From NCBI RefSeq assembly GCF_000815065.1, contig NZ_CP007585.1:372001-436000 (forward strand): a DNA stretch of 64,000 nt. The letters are read 5' to 3'. Under the pieces are notes generated by a model. That model was not told where the DNA came from, did not search any database, and saw only the letters and a program-made list of their open reading frames with translations. Position numbers and translations under genes: made by a program. This document shows, piece after piece, positions 23,169 through 35,544 of the stretch. How positions within the stretch are numbered: position 1 is the first letter of the stretch; each line of letters opens with the position of its first letter. The stretch is from Mesomycoplasma flocculare ATCC 27399 (GTDB taxonomy: Bacteria; Bacillota_I; Bacilli_A; Mycoplasmatales; Metamycoplasmataceae).

Positions 23169-23219
23169 TTTGAGCAGATCCGCTTTTCTTAGAAAAATAG
23201 AAAAGGGGATCTGCTCAAA
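23169..23219. repeat. 47-bp palindrome resembling two IS ends back to back (also a likely terminator)
   Basis: The arms TTTGAGCAGATCC and GGATCTGCTCAAA pair perfectly, with a further CTTTTC/GAAAAG inside. The unit 23171-23217 begins TGAGcaGATCC and ends GGATCtgCTCA. That differs at only a few positions from the terminal repeats of the IS at 23897-25409 (TGAGGTGATCCCC). Confidence 0.7.
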
Positions 23220-23313
23220 TTAATAGTATTTTTATTTTTATAATCTACAAATTAAATATCACAATAGACTGAATATAATAAAATAATTAACTTTTTGCTT
23301 GGGGTTATATATA

Positions 23314-23319
23314 TATAAT
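23314..23319 (+). promoter_or_regulatory. -10 box giving a probably leaderless transcript
   Basis: TATAAT ends only 8 bases before the ATG at 23328, and no Shine-Dalgarno is present. The transcript would start at or next to the initiation codon. Confidence 0.45.
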
Positions 23320-23327
23320 ATTTAATT

Positions 23328-23854
23328 ATGAATTTAAATACATATTTTAATCCAATAAATTTAACAGCAAAAAAATTAAAAGATATTATAACGGCTTATT
23401 GAATTACATTATTTTTACCCTTAATTGGTGTAGTGTTTATAATAATAGCGGCAGTAGTAGCTCATAAAGCCGTCGAATCCGCTTACTATGCTGATTCATT
23501 ATCTGAGAAAAGCTTTGCAATTTTTGCTGGAACAGCAGGAATTATGATTATTATTGGAATCTTAATTGTTGCAGGAACTGGTATAGCAAATTTTGTGATT
23601 CTCATTATTATGCTTGTAAGAATTTTTGCTCTTAAAAATTTATTAGCTCCATATCAATTCGCACAACAAAACCAAATGATTTTGTATTATTTGATGCATA
23701 TAATAAATTAAAATTTGCAGGTCTTATGGGGATATTAATTTTTTTTCTATCTTGAACAATAGTTATTCCGATTATGTGAATAATAGGGATTTTTAAAGCC
23801 AAATCTGCTGCTAATGCAGTTATAATACATTTAATGAATAGTTTAAATAATTAA
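23328..23854 (+). pseudogene. Membrane protein gene with a frameshift
   Basis: The frame from ATG 23328 gives a membrane protein with two long hydrophobic segments (about residues 25-48 and 65-95) and stops at 23711. From about 23675 another frame continues sensibly (NDFVLFDAYNKLKFAG, then two more hydrophobic stretches) to TAA 23852-23854. Adding one A in the AAA of the codons near 23677 joins them to about 175 residues with four membrane segments. It is therefore either a truncated gene or a sequencing slip. I do not recognise the family. Confidence 0.55.
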
Positions 23855-23940
23855 AATTTACACATCATTTTCAAATAAATAAAATACTATTAGTTTTGAG
23901 GTGATACCCTCTTCTTGAAAAAAATTTTTGAGTGTTTTAA

Positions 23941-24849
23941 TTAATTATAATTTGAAATGAATGTTTCCCTAAATTTAATAGGAGACATTCATTTTATTTT
24001 GTCTTTAATTCGTTTGTGATTGTAATAATAAATATAATTTGCAATTGCTTTGTAAAGTTGTTTAAAAGTTAAAAATTCTTTTTCGCGACCATAAAAACAT
24101 TCTCTTTTTAATGTCCCAAAAAACGATTCAATAACGCTATTATCTAAACAATTTCCTTTTCGAGACATAGACTGAATTATTCCTTTTTGTTTTAATTTTT
24201 CTGAAAATTGTCTATGTTGATATTGTTAACCTTGATCACTGTGAAAAATTAAACCCTCAAGATTTTTGTGCTTTGAAAATGCTCTTTGAAGCATTTTTCT
24301 AATTTGTTGGTTGTTAGCGCTTATAGACAAATCTCAAGCAATAACTTCGCCATTAAACATATCTAAAATTGGCGATAAATATGCTTTTCCAAAGGGTGCA
24401 CTAAATTCAGTTACATTTGTAGTTCATTTTTGATTTGGTTTAGTTGCAACAAAATTTCTATTTAAAATATTGTCTGCGATTTTGCCAACTGTTCCTTTGT
24501 AAGATTTGTATTTTCTTCTAGAACAAATTGCTTTGAGATTGAATTTTTCCATTAATCTGCGAACTTTTTTAAGTCCAATTTTATAGCCTCTATTATTAAG
24601 TTCAGCTTTTATTCTTCTTTTTCCATATCTAGCTTTATTTTCTTCAAAAATAAGCTTTACTTGGCTTATAATTTCTTCATTTTTCTTGTCAAAATCTTCT
24701 TTTTTGAGTTCATAATAAAAAGTAGATATAGGAATAGAAAACTCTTTTAATACTTGAGTTAAGCGAAGGTTTTTATCAGCTTTTACTCTATTATAAATTT
24801 TTTTTATTTTTTCTTGCCTTGGTTGATTTGAGTCAAAGATCTTTACCAA
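23941..24849 (-). pseudogene. IS3-family transposase orfB (DDE integrase), nonsense-mutated
   Basis: The N-terminal HTH_21-like region (ARYGKRRIKAELNNRGY) and the integrase core are clear. The second catalytic Asp is in FHSDQG and the Glu in [14 protein letters not shown]. The first catalytic Asp position, in the W-x-T-D-[IV]-T motif, reads W-T-T-N-V-T-E-F, so Asp is replaced by Asn. Directly after HSDQG comes a TAA (24226-24228) where relatives have Trp or Tyr; a UGA or UGG codon could have become UAA. The frame then continues normally to TAA 23941-23943. The start is a TTG at 24849 within the orfA overlap. Confidence 0.82.
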
Positions 24850-25367
24850 TGGCTTTTCACTTTTTTAGTACTTCATTTTCCTTTTTTAAAAGTTTAAGTT
24901 CTTCTCTAAGAAGTTTAAGTTCTTCATATACAGATAATGAAGAATTTGATTGATCTTGACTGTCGGAATTGTTTGATACTTTTGTAGATTTATTATTACT
25001 AATCTTAGATTTCATTATCGATCTCCCTCTGTTTAATTCTAAACCACTAATTCCCGATTCTAAATATTTTTTCGTTCAAAAAGATATTAGACTTGGATTA
25101 AGATTATTTTGAAGTGAAATTTTAACAATTGGTTCATTAGCTAAAAATCTTTTAACAACACTTAATCTTTCGTCTATAGTCCATTCTTTATTTCGTGGTT
25201 TTTTTCTTAAGACCTTCAACTCCTAATTTGTCATAAATTTTTTCTCAAAAATTTACTTGATTTAAAAATTTTTTTTGACTTGTATTAGCGAAATCAGGCT
25301 TTTTAATTTCAATTCCTTTTTTGTATTTTTTTACACATTCTAATTTAAATTCTAATGAATATTTCAT
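24850..25367 (-). pseudogene. IS3-family orfA (helix-turn-helix), frame broken at an A7 run
   Basis: MKYSLEFKLECVKKYKKG is the typical start of the first HTH of IS150/IS3 orfA. The second HTH (LSVVKRFLANEPIVKISL) and a leucine zipper (EELKLLREELKLLKKENE) follow. The two halves are in different frames. The coding-strand A7 run at 25199-25205 has one A too many, and the first half stops after about 60 codons. The orfA/orfB overlap at 24860-24870 contains A6G, a usual slippage site in the family, but the frames do not fit a simple -1 shift. Confidence 0.7.
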
Positions 25368-25505
25368 AAAAAATCCCTTTTCTTAAAAAAAGAAAAGGGG
25401 ATCACCTCATTTTTGAAGGATTTTTTTTATTAAAACTTACGATTTGCAGTTGTATTTAATCAGTTGTAAATACTTAATAATACTTTTAAAAATTAAATAA
25501 TTTTT

Positions 25506-26378
25506 TTATATTTTCCCTAAATCTTTCATTACTTTTTCTATATCAGTTTCTTGAAATAATGTAATTTGCTCTTCTTTTTTAATGGCAATAACACTGATTT
25601 GAGCTCCTTTGTTATTTTCGATTCTAGGAATTAAATTATTGCTATTGCTATTTACAAAATATAATTTTTTAGATTTTTCAAAATCTAAATATCACTGACC
25701 CATATTAGAAGAATAAAGGTTAAAAAAGCTTAAATTAAGTTTTTCTACTGCTAAATATAAATTATATTTTGACAATATATTTTCAATGCTTTGATTTTCA
25801 AAGAATTTATTTATATATTTTTCTAATACTGGCTTTAAGACATTAGAATCTAGTTTATTAAATTCATTTACATTTGTTAATGTAAAAGTTTTAAATTTAT
25901 TCTGAGCAAAAAAATTATCAAATTTTTGTTCATTTTCTTTTATTGAATTGTTGTTTATAGTTGAATCAGCAACAAATTCTTTTACATTTGAATTTAATTT
26001 ATCACTACTTTTTAAAGTGTCTTTAAAAATTCAATATGAATTCATAAAATATTTTTTTTGATATTCTGCAAAGTTGTCTTCGCTTTTTTTAAGAAAGAAA
26101 TTATTAAAATAATTTTTTAAAAATGATTGTTGATAAGTTTTGGTTTTTAATAAATTTAAATCTATTTTATATTTTTGCTCTTGCGGAATACGATTTCACA
26201 AGAATAAAGCTACACTACTCATCGAAATTGTAAATATTATCAAATAAGATCATAAAACTAACAGTGAGATTTTGATAGGTTTTGTTATTTTAGTTCTTTT
26301 TTCTTGGCTAATATCATTAGCAAATCAAGAAAACTTTAATTTTCATTTGTTTTTTTGTCTCAAGGTAGCCCCTTCCAT
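25506..26378 (-). CDS. Membrane-anchored surface protein, trio member 3
   Basis: 290 residues: a basic start, one membrane segment (about 38-61, ISLLVLWSYLIIFTISM), then an extracellular domain shared with the two genes upstream. Shared features are FxEYQKKYFMNSYW, LDSNVLKPVLEKYI, FFxNQSIExIL, YNLYxxVE and a C-terminal strand ending GAQISVIAIKKEE. I do not recognise the family. ATG 26378 overlaps the end of the preceding gene by 43 bases, and its RBS is weak. An alternative start could lie at a downstream TTG. It is the last gene of a probable unit starting with the S8 protease. Confidence 0.65.
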
Positions 26379-27127
26379 TCTTGTAAAAGAGTTTTTCAAT
26401 CTGTTTCATTATTAAAGGCAATATTGTCTTCTTTTTTAAAGGCTATTATACTTATAGTTGCACCATTATTGGTATCGCTTGATTCTTGCGGTCATGGATA
26501 ATAATTTACAAAATATAATTTTTTATCTTTAAGAAAATCTAGATTCCATCAACCCATTCTAGAAGAGCTTAATGTGAAATTCGAGAAAGAGCTATTCTTT
26601 ACAAAATAATATAAGTTATATGTTTGTAGTACTTGCTCTACACTTTGATTAGGAAAAAATTTTGTTAAATATTTTTCAAATACAGGTTTTACAATGTTCG
26701 AATCTAAATTATCAAACTCTGTTTTTAAAGTTAATGTACGAGGGATTTCTTTATTTTTGTTAAAAAAATCTGAATATTTATCTATGTTTTCTTGAATTTT
26801 ATTTTTTTCTTCATCTGTATTGGATTCTGTTTTTTGGATGTGAGAATCAAGTTGGTCACTACTTTCTAAAGTATCTTGATTAACTCAATAAGTACTCATG
26901 AAATATTCTTTTTGATATTTATTAAAATTATTTTGAATTTTTTTAAATATAAATTCATTAAATGAATTTTTTAAATAGATTAACTGTTTTTCTTCTTCAT
27001 CTGATAGATTAACATAGTTGGGTTGATCAAGTTTATAATATAAACTTAAATAATAAATGGAAACAGCAGATATAGAAACAGAAATAATTGTTGATAAAAG
27101 TAATAAAATTTTCTTCGTTTTAGACAT
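26336..27127 (-). CDS. Membrane-anchored surface protein, trio member 2
   Basis: 263 residues with an uncleaved-looking signal anchor (about residues 5-28, ILLLLSTIISVSISAV) and no lipobox Cys. The ectodomain has the trio motifs: NNFNKYQKEYFMSTYW, LDSNIVKPVFEKYL, KFFPNQSVEQVL, YNLYYFVK, GWWNLDFLKDKKLYFVN and GATISIIAFKKED. Function unknown. A gap of 190 bases separates it from member 1. It overlaps member 3. Confidence 0.75.
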
Positions 27128-27317
27128 ATTTTAATCCTTTCTTACAGTGTACAAATTTTTTAATTTATTGAAAAAATATATTTAAATTAGCATTTTCCTT
27201 CATTTTTGAAGCAAATTAGTAAATCTAGAATTGTAATATTTCAAACAAATTGACTTACTACTAAATTTATTTTTTAAATTTTTAATTCTAGCTAATTTAG
27301 AAAATACGAAATTATAT

Positions 27318-28055
27318 TTAAATCAATTTCATAATGGTATCTATGTTGCTACTTTCAAAAAATTCTATATTTTCAGATTTTTTAAAAGCAACAATATTAA
27401 TTTGTGCGCCTGTATATGGAACCATAGTATGAACTATGGGACGTTGTGGAGGCTCTATAAAATATAGCTTATTGAATTTTAATGAATCAAATCATCATCA
27501 ACCTAAATCTGTTTTTGAAAGACCAAATGAATATATTTCACTTTCTTTTACAAAATAATATAAATTATATTGATCAAAAATTTGTTCTATATTTTGATTA
27601 GGAAAAAATTTACTTAAATAATTTTTAAAAATAGGTTTTAAAATATTTGAATCTAAATTTTCAAATTCTTCTTTGGTTTTTAGTGTGTAATTAGTAGCTT
27701 TATTTGTTTTAAAATAATTATCAAATTTTTGTTGATTTTCATTTCGAATTCTTTGTTCATTTTCACTTAAATTTGATTTAAAGTAAAATTCGGATGGAAA
27801 TGGTTGCTCAACTTTGTCTAAATATTTCAGTGTTTCTCTATGAAGTCAATATGAATTCATAAAATATTTTCTTTGATATTCTTCAAAATTATCATTAATT
27901 TTTTTTACTACATTATTATCAAAAAAATTATCTTTTTTTTGGTTTAAAAACTCTTTATTTTTGCATGCTAAAGTAAACAATCCTATTGTTGGAATTAAGA
28001 CAACACTTGATAAAATTTTGCGAATTTGTAAAGATATTTTCCTCTTTTTATTCAT
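27318..28055 (-). CDS. Surface lipoprotein, trio member 1
   Basis: 245 residues. The signal peptide ends in GLFTLAC (Cys31), so this member is lipid-anchored. It carries the same ectodomain motifs: NFEEYQRKYFMNSYW, LDSNILKPIFKNYL, KFFPNQNIEQIF, YNLYYFVKE and GAQINIVAFKKSEN. The ATG lies 2 bases after the stop of the S8 protease gene, so the two are co-translated. Function unknown. The tie to the protease is positional and suggests a partner, inhibitor or substrate-capturing role (inference). Confidence 0.78.
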
Positions 28056-28056
28056 A

Positions 28057-30036
28057 TTAGTTTTCCTTAAATACAGTATGTGTCACTGCAATAGAATCAT
28101 CTACTGAATTTTCAAATAAAGAACTTTTGTATTTTTTAACTATATATCTATAAATTCCAGAATCTTGAACTTTAAATTTAATTAATTCTACATTACTGTT
28201 GATACTTAATGATGAACTTACACTTTGTCAATATCCTCTACTATCTAATTTTTCTAATACTAAATCATAGTCAGTGAATAAAGCTTGATTTTGACGTTTT
28301 TTAGTTTCTTCAAGTTTCAATCTATTTTCGTTTATATGTTTACTTTTTCAATCGCTTAGTTTTAGTTCATAATCAATTCCCTGAGCAGTTTGTTTTGCAA
28401 GTGCTCATGTTGGAAATAATCATTCTCATCAATTTGGATGTTGTAATTCTGGTTTATTCTCGTTTTCTTTTAGCAATCCTGAGTTAAACATTCAACTAAG
28501 TGCTATATTTATTTGTTCTCCAGCTTGTAAATTTAAATGTAAGCTTTCAAATATACCGCCATCCACATCGGATTTAATAACAGATTTAGTATTAATATTT
28601 CAAGCTGCTTCTTGCATTTTTTCAACATCTATTAAACCTGCTCCATAAGTTGAATCAAAACCATTTCCTTTTTTATTTAAATTTTTGTATTTAGGTAAAT
28701 GTGCAGAGGCAGCTAGAATAGACATTGCAGATGGTACTCTAAATTGATCATTATTTAATCAAGAAAATTTATCAAAAATATATGAAATAGCACCAGTAAC
28801 TACAGGAGCAGCAAAACTAGTACCTCTGATTTCATCATTATTCTCTAAGAGTATCTCCCCTGGTGCAACAACTAAAGGTTTAGGTAAGTTTAAATGGTTA
28901 GACTCTAGTTCTCTGTTAGAAAAGTTCGAAATTTCAATGTCATTTAAAAAAGAGTTTTCTCTATATTTTGTTGATCCGACAGAAATTGCGTTATATGCTA
29001 ATTGAGTGCTGTCAATTCATTTCCCTTTTTTATTTTGTTTGTTATGACCATTTCCAGCAGCGAAAACATTAACTACACCATATTTTCTTGAAATATAATC
29101 TATGAAAAAACTATCATCATCATAAGGGAGAGAGTAATCAGCAGTTGGTCCATAGCTATGGTTAATAAACTTTACATTATTTTTTAAAACCAATCATTCA
29201 AGAGCGTTTTGTCAATTAAAGTTATTAGAACTAAAACTTGTGAAATAAATTTGTCCATTTGAATTTATTCCGTTTTTACCTGCTGCAACCATTGATACAT
29301 TAGTCCCATGTGTATCATTTAAATTTTCTGGAGTAAATAATTTAACTTCAGGTGTATGTACAAATTTATAATTTCTTTGTAATTGAGTTGTACCTACTTC
29401 TAAAATTACTATTTTTGAACCTTTTCTGTGATATTTAAAAAATTCTGTTTGCTTTTCAGGATTTAAATTTATTTCTTTTAAAAGTAGTTTTTTATTAATG
29501 TCTGAAAATCTAGAAATATAATAGCCATTCTGTTCATTTTGGGAAACTACATCATTATTTTTGATAATAACTTTTTTATAAAAAACAATTCTTTTTACAA
29601 AATCTAATGTATCAACATATTTGATAAATTCTTTAGATTTTTCTACATCATTAAAGTAAAATCAAACAATAGGTAGCATTGCACTAGTTTGAATTTTTCA
29701 ATTTATGTTTTTGTTTTTAAAGCCTCTTTTTATTTTATTTAGAAGAGAATCTATTCTTTCATCTAAATTTCCTTTTTCATTAAAAACATCTAAATATAGT
29801 TTTAATTCAATTGTATCAGATACCTTGTCTGATAATTTTTTTCCATCAGTAGATTTGGAAGTTGGAATTTTCCAATCATTAACAACAAATTTTTTACTTG
29901 CAAAATTTATTGTTGCTAATTTTTCATTATTAATTAAGTTTTTATTTTGATTAAATGAAAAAATAGGTACAAAAACTAACGAAGTTATTGTACCTATCGC
30001 AAATGAAAATTGAAAAAATTTTTTTACTTTAAGCAT
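28057..30036 (-). CDS. Subtilisin-like (S8) exported serine protease
   Basis: 659 residues with an N-terminal signal/anchor (about 8-28) and a propeptide-like region to about 200. Catalytic His243 lies in NDTHGTNVSMVAAG, oxyanion Asn329 in AAGNG and nucleophile Ser407 in RGTSFAAPVVTG. At the place of the catalytic Asp (normally V-I-D-T/S-G) it reads VILEVGTT, so Glu213 replaces Asp. A C-terminal beta-rich domain follows. ATG 30036 was chosen because GGAG lies 7 bases upstream. Mycoplasma S8 proteases act on the cell surface on host or own proteins. The target here is unknown. It is the first gene of a unit with the three paralogous surface proteins. Confidence 0.88.
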
Positions 30037-30508
30037 ATAATTCTCCAATTTTTGAATTTTTATTAAGAAAAAAAATATATAAAGAAAATTAAATTTTGAA
30101 ATAAATATTCAAATTATTTTAAACCAAATGTATATGGATTTTTTCCTTATTTTGTCTTCTTTTTTAGATTTGTTTATGTTATTTTTTTAATTTTTGTTTT
30201 GATTATATCATTTTTTTAAAATATTTAATTTTTTTAAAATATTTAATTAAATTTAAAAAAATAAATAAGATAAATAATTTTTAAGTGTTATTATTCTTTG
30301 AATTTAGATTAGTAAAGTTTTTTCATAAAAAATAAAATCACACATTTTTTTAAAAATTTAGCAAAAAAATTTAGTTTTTTTTTTTTTTTTTTTTAGCTTT
30401 ATCAAATTTAACTTTTAAATTCAAATTAAACAAATATATTAATAATTAATTTAATAAAATATATTATAATGTTTAAAATAAAAATTGTATTTACAAAGGA
30501 AATTTTCA
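30037..30508. other. Intergenic region before mod3 with T20 tract
   Basis: 472 bases between the divergent S8 protease and mod3. It is very AT-rich with repeated TTTTTTAAAATATTTAATT units at 30210-30248. From 30342 it is the second copy of the direct repeat, with T20 at 30375-30394 and TATAAT at 30465-30470. No gene seen. Confidence 0.65.
30465..30470 (+). promoter_or_regulatory. -10 box for mod3-res2
   Basis: TATAAT 39 bases before the mod3 ATG, conserved with the mod1 promoter. Confidence 0.55.
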
Positions 30509-32236
<1,728 letters not shown>

Positions 32237-32237
<1 letters not shown>

Positions 32238-34654
32238 TGTATTTAATTGATGCCCAGGAAAAAGTTGTTAATAGATTATTTAAAAAAGCGAGTAATTCTC
32301 TTAAAGAAGAAAAAAAGGATGCAATTTATTTTAAAGCCCCAACTGGTTCTGGAAAAACTTTTATGATGATCAATTTCATTGATTATCTAATTACTTGAAG
32401 TAAATCTCAAGTTAATCTTGGACTTGTTTTTGTTATTACTACCTTATCAAGTGCTAATCTCCCTGGGCAAATCCAGGAAAGTTTTCTAAAATATAAAAAT
32501 TATATTAATAATAAAGATCTAAAAATTCATCGTATTGAAAGTCCTTCAAATACAAAAACAAGTGCAAAAATTGAAAAAAATTATAAATTTTATGCAAAAG
32601 TCGATAATGTTTATATTATCGGTTCGGCTTCATTTCGCAAAAATTCAATTCTTCGCCAAGAAGAAGCAATTGAATCGTTTTTAGTCGAGATCAAATCTAA
32701 AAATTATAAATTAGTATATATCCGCGATGAGGCTCATATCGGAAGCGATCTAAAAATCAGAACTAATAAAGATGAGCGTTTTTTTGAAGAAAAAATGCAA
32801 AATAGTGCGGATTTTGTCCTTAAAATGACAGCAACCCCTGATCAAAGACATAATCTGATCGAATTAAGTGAAAAAGAACTAAATCAGGATAAAATAAAAC
32901 TGCTAAAATCAAAAGAAAACCATAATTTAGGGCTTAAACCAAACTTAGAATATGATAATGAAATGATTCTTAATACCGCTTGTGCTGAATTTAAGATCAT
33001 AAAAGAAAAATATAATGATGATCAAAACGAAAAAGGACTAATCGGAATTAATCCGGCAATGCTAATCCAGGTTGATAATTCAAGTCAAAAAGATAAAGAA
33101 AAAGCTAAGGAATTTGAAAAAAACATTAAAGAAATAATTAAAATACTCGAAAAAAATAATCTAAGTTGACTACGTTATTTTGACCAAAATGATAAAGAAA
33201 CTAATCTACGGCATAAAAAAGATTATACACTTTCTGATATCTCAAAGAATTCTTCGGCAATTGATGTAATAATTTTTAAAATTGGGCCTGCAATTGGCTG
33301 GAATATTCCGCGGGCTTGTATGTTAGTTCAACTACGAAATGTCACATCAAATAATTTAAGTATTCAAACAGTCGGGAGAATTAAAAGAAATCCGAATCCA
33401 AGATATGAATATAAGGAAAATTCCGAGCAAAATAATTTTTATATTTATAGTAATCTTGATCATAGTAAAACAACAAGTAAAACAATTTTATTAAAAGATA
33501 AATATTTAGATGAAAAATTTTTAGAAGGTCGGATTGAATCACTTAAGAAAAACAATGATATTTTCGAAATATTTAATCTTGAAAAATATGAAAAAGCTGT
33601 TTTTGCAAAAATTAATAATAATCATTTTTGCAAAAACTATGAAAATTTAACTAGTTGGAATAATTTAAATGATGAAAAAATTAGTGACTATTTCAATAAA
33701 AAGTGGAATGCTGAAAAAGAAAATTTTCGTGAATATATCCCTGCAAATCAAGTAAAATATGGCAATAGTTGATATAGTGCTACAAAAATATATAACATTA
33801 TTCAGTTAGAAATTTACCTAAATAAAATAAAACAAGAAAATAAAAAGTATTTTAGCGCTAAAATTAAGCAGTATTTTGAAAAAATTTGAGAAAAACTCAA
33901 TCAAAATGCTGCCAATCAATGTTCATATCAACTTTTTTGATATATTATTTATAAATATCTTTTAACAGAAATCAAAGAAATTTATAAACAAACCTGAAAA
34001 ACTCAAATTGATGAAAATGAAATTAACTATAAAATTAAAAAAGAGGCAAAAAGTCTGCCAAAAGAATATTTACTAAGTTTTGAAAATACGAATAATCAAG
34101 TTAAAATTAGTGATAAAAATTTTGCCTATCAAGAATTTAGTAACAAAAACGAGCTAAATTTTATACTTGATTCTGAGGCCGAAAAAAATTTTGTCTATCA
34201 ATTAGAAAATGATATTAAAGGAATTCCGAATATCCGGGTTTGGTCAAAAAATCCTTTACCTGAAGGTGTTTCTTTCCAATATTTGAATTCAGACTATGAA
34301 ATTGCAAATTCATATCCTGATTTTATTATTAAAAACAAAGATCATTATATTTATCTTGAGATTAAAACTTATAAAAATGATAATGATGAGCCAAAAACCA
34401 AAAAATTATACGAGAATTATAAAAAATATATAGCAACAAATTTTGCCCGCGATATTAAATTAACAATGATTATTTGTCTTGTTAATATTTCTCATAAATG
34501 GTCAAAAAAGGAACTATATTTTGCCGGAGCATCAACAATTGCAAGTCTTAACGAAATATTAAGCGATATTAATCCAGACCAGGAAAATCATCTTCATGAT
34601 CAAATAAAAAGTAATTCAAGTCTAAATTTAAAAGATTTACTAAATTATCAGTAA
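32237..34654 (+). CDS. Type III restriction enzyme, helicase-nuclease subunit (Res 2)
   Basis: 805 residues. Motor domain: APTGSGKT (about residues 36-43), RDEAHIGS DEAH box, MTATPD, and QTVGRIKR. The C-terminal nuclease has SYPDFIIKN then YLEIKTYK, matching PD-(D/E)xK. It has the same build as res1 but is clearly diverged in sequence. The start overlaps the mod3 stop. The frame is intact with UGA as Trp. A hairpin terminator follows. Confidence 0.9.
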
Positions 34655-34675
34655 AATTAAAAAATTATTTAACCA

Positions 34676-34720
34676 ATCCTATTTTTGAAAAATAAGTGAA
34701 ATTTTCAAAAATAGGAAAAA
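34676..34720 (+). terminator. Terminator-like hairpin after res2
   Basis: CCTATTTTTGAAAA pairs with TTTTCAAAAATAGG (about 34679-34692 and 34702-34715). No long T run follows, so efficiency is uncertain. Confidence 0.55.
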
Positions 34721-34812
34721 ATAAGCAACCTAAAAAAATTTGTACATTATAAATGTGATATAATTTTTGCATTACCTAAATATTTTCTAACTTTAAAAAA
34801 GGAGTATGAAAT

Positions 34813-35397
34813 ATGAAAAAGATTAAAAAGATATGATATCTTTTAAGTTCGCAAGCGCTACTATTATCAGTAGCTGGTGTAACTATAAGTTGTTGAAATA
34901 GAACAGAAAACAATCAAGCTCCTGCTACAGCTCCTGGAACCACTACTCCAAATTCTAATACTGAACAAAAAGAGAATACAAATTCGCAATCAACTACTCC
35001 AAACACTCAAGATTCATCGCCAACACAAAATAGCACTGAAAATTATAGAATTTCTAGAGCAATTGAAATATACTCATCATCACTTAAAAAGCAAATCAGA
35101 AAAAAAACGAAAGGCGCTGACAGTATTATTGAAAAAGATGCTAAAGTAAAAGCTTTAATTCTCTCGACTAGCAAGGAACCGAAAACTAAAGATGAAATTC
35201 AAATACTTTGGGCAGAAGACAAAAACAAAATCCCAAAAGAATTGCAAAAAGACCCGGTACAACAATATTCAGAAGAACGTTTAAAGGAATTGGATAGATG
35301 AAATAGGGATGTACAAGATGGTTATACAGTACCAGACAATTTAACACATTGACTAACTATACAACTAAAACAAGTATATTTATTAGTATTAGAATAA
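34813..35397 (+). CDS. Small lipoprotein with Thr/Ser/Pro-rich linker
   Basis: 194 residues. The signal peptide ends AGVTISC (Cys27). About 50 residues of a low-complexity Thr/Ser/Asn/Pro linker follow, then a charged Lys/Glu-rich domain. AAAGGAG lies 10 bases before the ATG. A nearer ATG at 34806 gives only six codons. Family not recognised. The build (anchor, flexible linker, globular tip) is that of a variable surface antigen. It is transcribed alone and ends at a strong terminator. Confidence 0.72.
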
Positions 35398-35429
35398 AAA
35401 GGATATAAAAAAAATATTTTTTTAAAAAT

Positions 35430-35486
35430 TAACTATCCTGTTGTTTCTAAAACCCAACCGACAGGATTTTTTTTTTTTTTTTTTTG
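35430..35486 (+). terminator. Strong terminator with T20 tail
   Basis: Stem ATCCTGT / ACAGGAT (about 35433-35439 and 35461-35467) followed by T20 at 35467-35486. Confidence 0.75.
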
Positions 35487-35528
35487 TATTTTTAGTAAGC
35501 AAACAAAGAACTTAAAGATTTTATAAAT

Positions 35529-35544
35529 AAAAAAAAAAAAAAAA
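35529..35544. repeat. A16 homopolymer
   Basis: Sixteen A directly beyond the stop codon of the minus-strand membrane protein. On that strand it is a T run that could serve as a terminator tail. Confidence 0.8.

Larger units (their letters stand above)
23897..25409 (-). mobile_element. IS3-family insertion sequence, IS1221-like, decayed
   Basis: 1513 bp bounded by imperfect inverted repeats (TGAGGTGATACCCTCTTCTT at the left; the complement of the right end reads TGAGGTGATCCCCTTTTCTT), with TG...CA tips and TTT on both sides, which would fit a 3-bp target duplication. Two overlapping genes, orfA and orfB, lie on the minus strand in the usual IS3 order. From memory, IS1221 of swine mycoplasmas is an IS3 element of this size, so I call it IS1221-like. 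The transposase carries several lesions, so this copy should not move by itself. Confidence 0.85.
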
